Source of the DNA: JANPJV01 sp031425695
GTDB lineage: Bacteria > Pseudomonadota > Gammaproteobacteria > Xanthomonadales > SZUA-5
Assembly (NCBI GenBank): GCA_031425695.1
Contig: JANPJV010000156.1
Span: 1-13,410 of the forward strand
Reading direction: 5' to 3'
DNA: 13,410 nt
In this document: piece by piece, positions 12,019 to 13,410 of the stretch
Position numbering within the stretch: the stretch's first letter is position 1
Layout: every line of letters begins with the position of its first letter
Program-made: the position numbers and the translations under genes
The notes under the pieces: generated by a model
What the model saw: only the letters and a program-made list of their open reading frames with translations
Told to the model about the DNA's origin: nothing
Database searches by the model: none

Positions 12019-13382
12019 GCGCGCGCCTGCTCCTGGCGGTAGTGCTGCTCCTGGTCACCGGTGTGGCACGGGCGGACTACAAGCAGGATTACCTGAATGG
12101 CGTCGATGCCGCCAAGCAAGGCGACTGGGCTGAGGTGCGACGATTGATGCGCGCCGCCATCGCCCAGGAAGGCGCGCCGGCGGCGAAAAAGCGCCTGTAC
12201 GGCAACATCATGAGCCCGTACGTGCCGCACTATTACCTGGGGCTCGCCAATGCGCGCCTGGGGGACTGTGCGGGTGCGTTGAGTGCCTTCAAGGCGCCGG
12301 GAAGCGAGTCCGTCGTAGCCGGTCTCGGCGACCTCGCCACCCAGCAGCGTGCGGCCATCATCAAGTGCGATCAGCAGGCGCTCGCGGCGAACACCGACAA
12401 GCCCGCCGTTCCGCCGATCGCTACGAAACCCCCGGTGAGTGACGCCGCAGTCTCGACTGCGCCCGTCGCCGCCACGCGTCCGTCGGTGGTTTCGACGGCC
12501 GCGGTCACGCCGCCGGTGAAAGCTGTCACTCCGCCCGTCTCCGCCCTGCCGGCCGCGCGCGTGGCGTCGGTGAACGCTGCGCTGGCGCGCGCCGCGATCC
12601 AGATCACCGGACTCGATGGCAAGCTGCGCGCACCGCCAATGAAAGGGACCGGCGACGCCAAAGCCAAAAGTGCCAATCTCGAAGCGCTGCGTCAGCAACG
12701 CCAGCAGGCCGCCAGCGCGCTCGCCGCAGCGCAAAGCGCGGCCGAACTGACGCGGATCGAAGCGCAGGCGCGCAAGCTCGAGAGTGATCTCGCCACGCTT
12801 GGACAGCGTATCGATTCGGCCAGCGCCGGTCTCGCGCTTGCCGAACAGGCGCGCGTCCTCGATGGGTTGCGTGCCCGCGCGACCGCGGCGCTGACGACGC
12901 TCGACCAGACCATTGCACAAGCCAGCGCAGCCGGCCTCCCGGCCGCCGCGACGAGTGCTGCCAGCGCCACCCGCAGCGCGCTGCAACAGGCAGTCACCGC
13001 CAGCGATCGCGCCATCATCGAACGTGCGCTCAACGCCACCAGCGGCGCCACCACGCTGCTTGCCAAGGCCATCGCCGCCGCTCCCAAATCCGCCCCGGAG
13101 CAATTGCGCGCGCTGGTCGGCTGGTACCTCGCCGCCGATTACGCGCAGGTGGACAAGTGGGACGGCGTCGCCGCCCTGCCGGACGCGAAGGCCCGCGCCC
13201 AGGCCTATCTGGTACGCGCCGCCGCCCGCTTGCACCTGTACGTGCGTGGCGGCGAAGAGGACGCGAGCCTCAACGCCGCCGTCGACACTGACCTGCGCAA
13301 CGCCAAGCGCCTCGACGCCAAGCTCAAGCCGAACGCGCAGGTGTTCTCACCCAGGCTGGTGGAGCGGTTTGCGGGGCTTTAA
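12015..13382 (+). CDS. Exported alanine-rich helical protein coupled to the kinase gene
   Basis: I do not recognise a named family. The 455-residue product starts with a signal peptide (1-20, cleavage expected after ALA-type VARA, before DYKQ). Residues 22-120 look like TPR-type helices (PHYYLGLANARLGDCAGAL) with two cysteines, 85 and 118, that could form a disulfide. A Pro/Ala/Val linker (about 129-180) is followed by long Ala/Gln/Leu helices with coiled-coil character (185-340). The C-terminal 70 residues are better patterned: RAQAYLVRAAARLHLYVRGG, then DLRNAKRLDAKLKPNAQVFSP near the end. A similar 'Asp...Lys...Pro...FSPR' ending occurs in TPR proteins of other bacteria as far as I recall. 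The start overlaps the kinase stop (ATGA), implying translational coupling. Likely periplasmic partner or ligand-binding accessory of the kinase; this is inference. Confidence 0.85.
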   Translation: MSARLLLAVVLLLVTGVARADYKQDYLNGVDAAKQGDWAEVRRLMRAAIAQEGAPAAKKRLYGNIMSPYVPHYYLGLANARLGDCAGALSAFKAPGSESVVAGLGDLATQQRAAIIKCDQQALAANTDKPAVPPIATKPPVSDAAVSTAPVAATRPSVVSTAAVTPPVKAVTPPVSALPAARVASVNAALARAAIQITGLDGKLRAPPMKGTGDAKAKSANLEALRQQRQQAASALAAAQSAAELTRIEAQARKLESDLATLGQRIDSASAGLALAEQARVLDGLRARATAALTTLDQTIAQASAAGLPAAATSAASATRSALQQAVTASDRAIIERALNATSGATTLLAKAIAAAPKSAPEQLRALVGWYLAADYAQVDKWDGVAALPDAKARAQAYLVRAAARLHLYVRGGEEDASLNAAVDTDLRNAKRLDAKLKPNAQVFSPRLVERFAGL

Positions 13383-13385
13383 TTT

Positions 13386-13410
13386 GGAGTGCGGCGCTCT
13401 GCGCCGCTTT
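13386..13410. repeat. REP-like hairpin (or terminator) after the kinase unit, cut by the window end
   Basis: GCGGCGC (13391-13397) and GCGCCGC (13401-13407) pair around a TCT loop, preceded by GGAGT and followed by TTT at the window edge. The layout GGAG-stem-CTC-stem-CTTT resembles one arm of the REPIN at 9449-9547, so this may be a REP unit. It also sits directly after the last stop codon and could end transcription if the T-run continues beyond the window. Confidence 0.5.

Noticed and set aside
12009..13235. 408-codon minus-strand open frame over the exported protein gene
   Set aside because: Gly/Arg-rich antisense shadow; the plus frame has a signal peptide and an ATGA overlap with the kinase.
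9613..13382. Type VI secretion PpkA-type kinase locus
   Set aside because: No von Willebrand domain in the kinase and no FHA protein, phosphatase or secretion component nearby.

Overview
The window is GC-rich, about two-thirds G+C, and tightly packed. It reads as a chromosomal stretch of a gammaproteobacterium, most likely of the Lysobacterales/Xanthomonadales. The support is the FtsE/FtsX pair, an NHLP-type RiPP cassette that I know mainly from that order, and REP-like and GCAGAGAC-type intergenic inverted repeats. The genus cannot be told from this sequence.

Layout. (1) Positions 149-3445, minus strand: one compact transcription unit, ftsE-ftsX-double receiver protein-ung. ftsE and ftsX overlap by 17 bp, and the receiver gene and ung overlap as TGATG. 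The first receiver domain has lost its phosphoacceptor aspartate. (2) Positions 3544-3736: a MITE-like inverted repeat. (3) Positions 3750-7991: a complete three-gene cassette for a putative ribosomally made, modified peptide. It has a SagB-like flavin dehydrogenase (minus), a small NHLP-like precursor peptide (plus) ending in Phe-Phe-Leu-Cys, and a large class III cyclase-like membrane protein with a TolB-like and a TPR region (minus). This matches the family trio known as mod_pep_NH_fam, SagB_rel_DH_2 and mod_pep_cyc; to my knowledge the chemistry and product of the trio are undescribed. (4) Positions 8094-8302: a second, unrelated inverted repeat of similar size, so the cassette is bracketed by two such elements. 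(5) Positions 8340-9377, minus: a cyclic-nucleotide-binding/GGDEF diguanylate cyclase. (6) Positions 9449-9547: a REPIN-like pair of GC-rich hairpins. (7) Positions 9613-13382, plus: a transmembrane Ser/Thr protein kinase with a PEGA-like C-terminus, overlapping by ATGA a secreted alanine-rich helical protein. A further REP-like hairpin closes the window.

How the genes may work together. The ftsEX unit joins divisome control to a signalling protein and to uracil repair. The peptide cassette is self-contained: precursor, oxidoreductase and a membrane regulator or sensor. The neighbouring gene encodes a cyclic-nucleotide-binding domain fused to a c-di-GMP synthase, so a signalling link to the cyclase-like protein is possible, but this is inference from proximity. 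The kinase and its exported partner look like an envelope-sensing pair. Both strands are used and no tRNA, rRNA, CRISPR array, transposase or phage gene was found.
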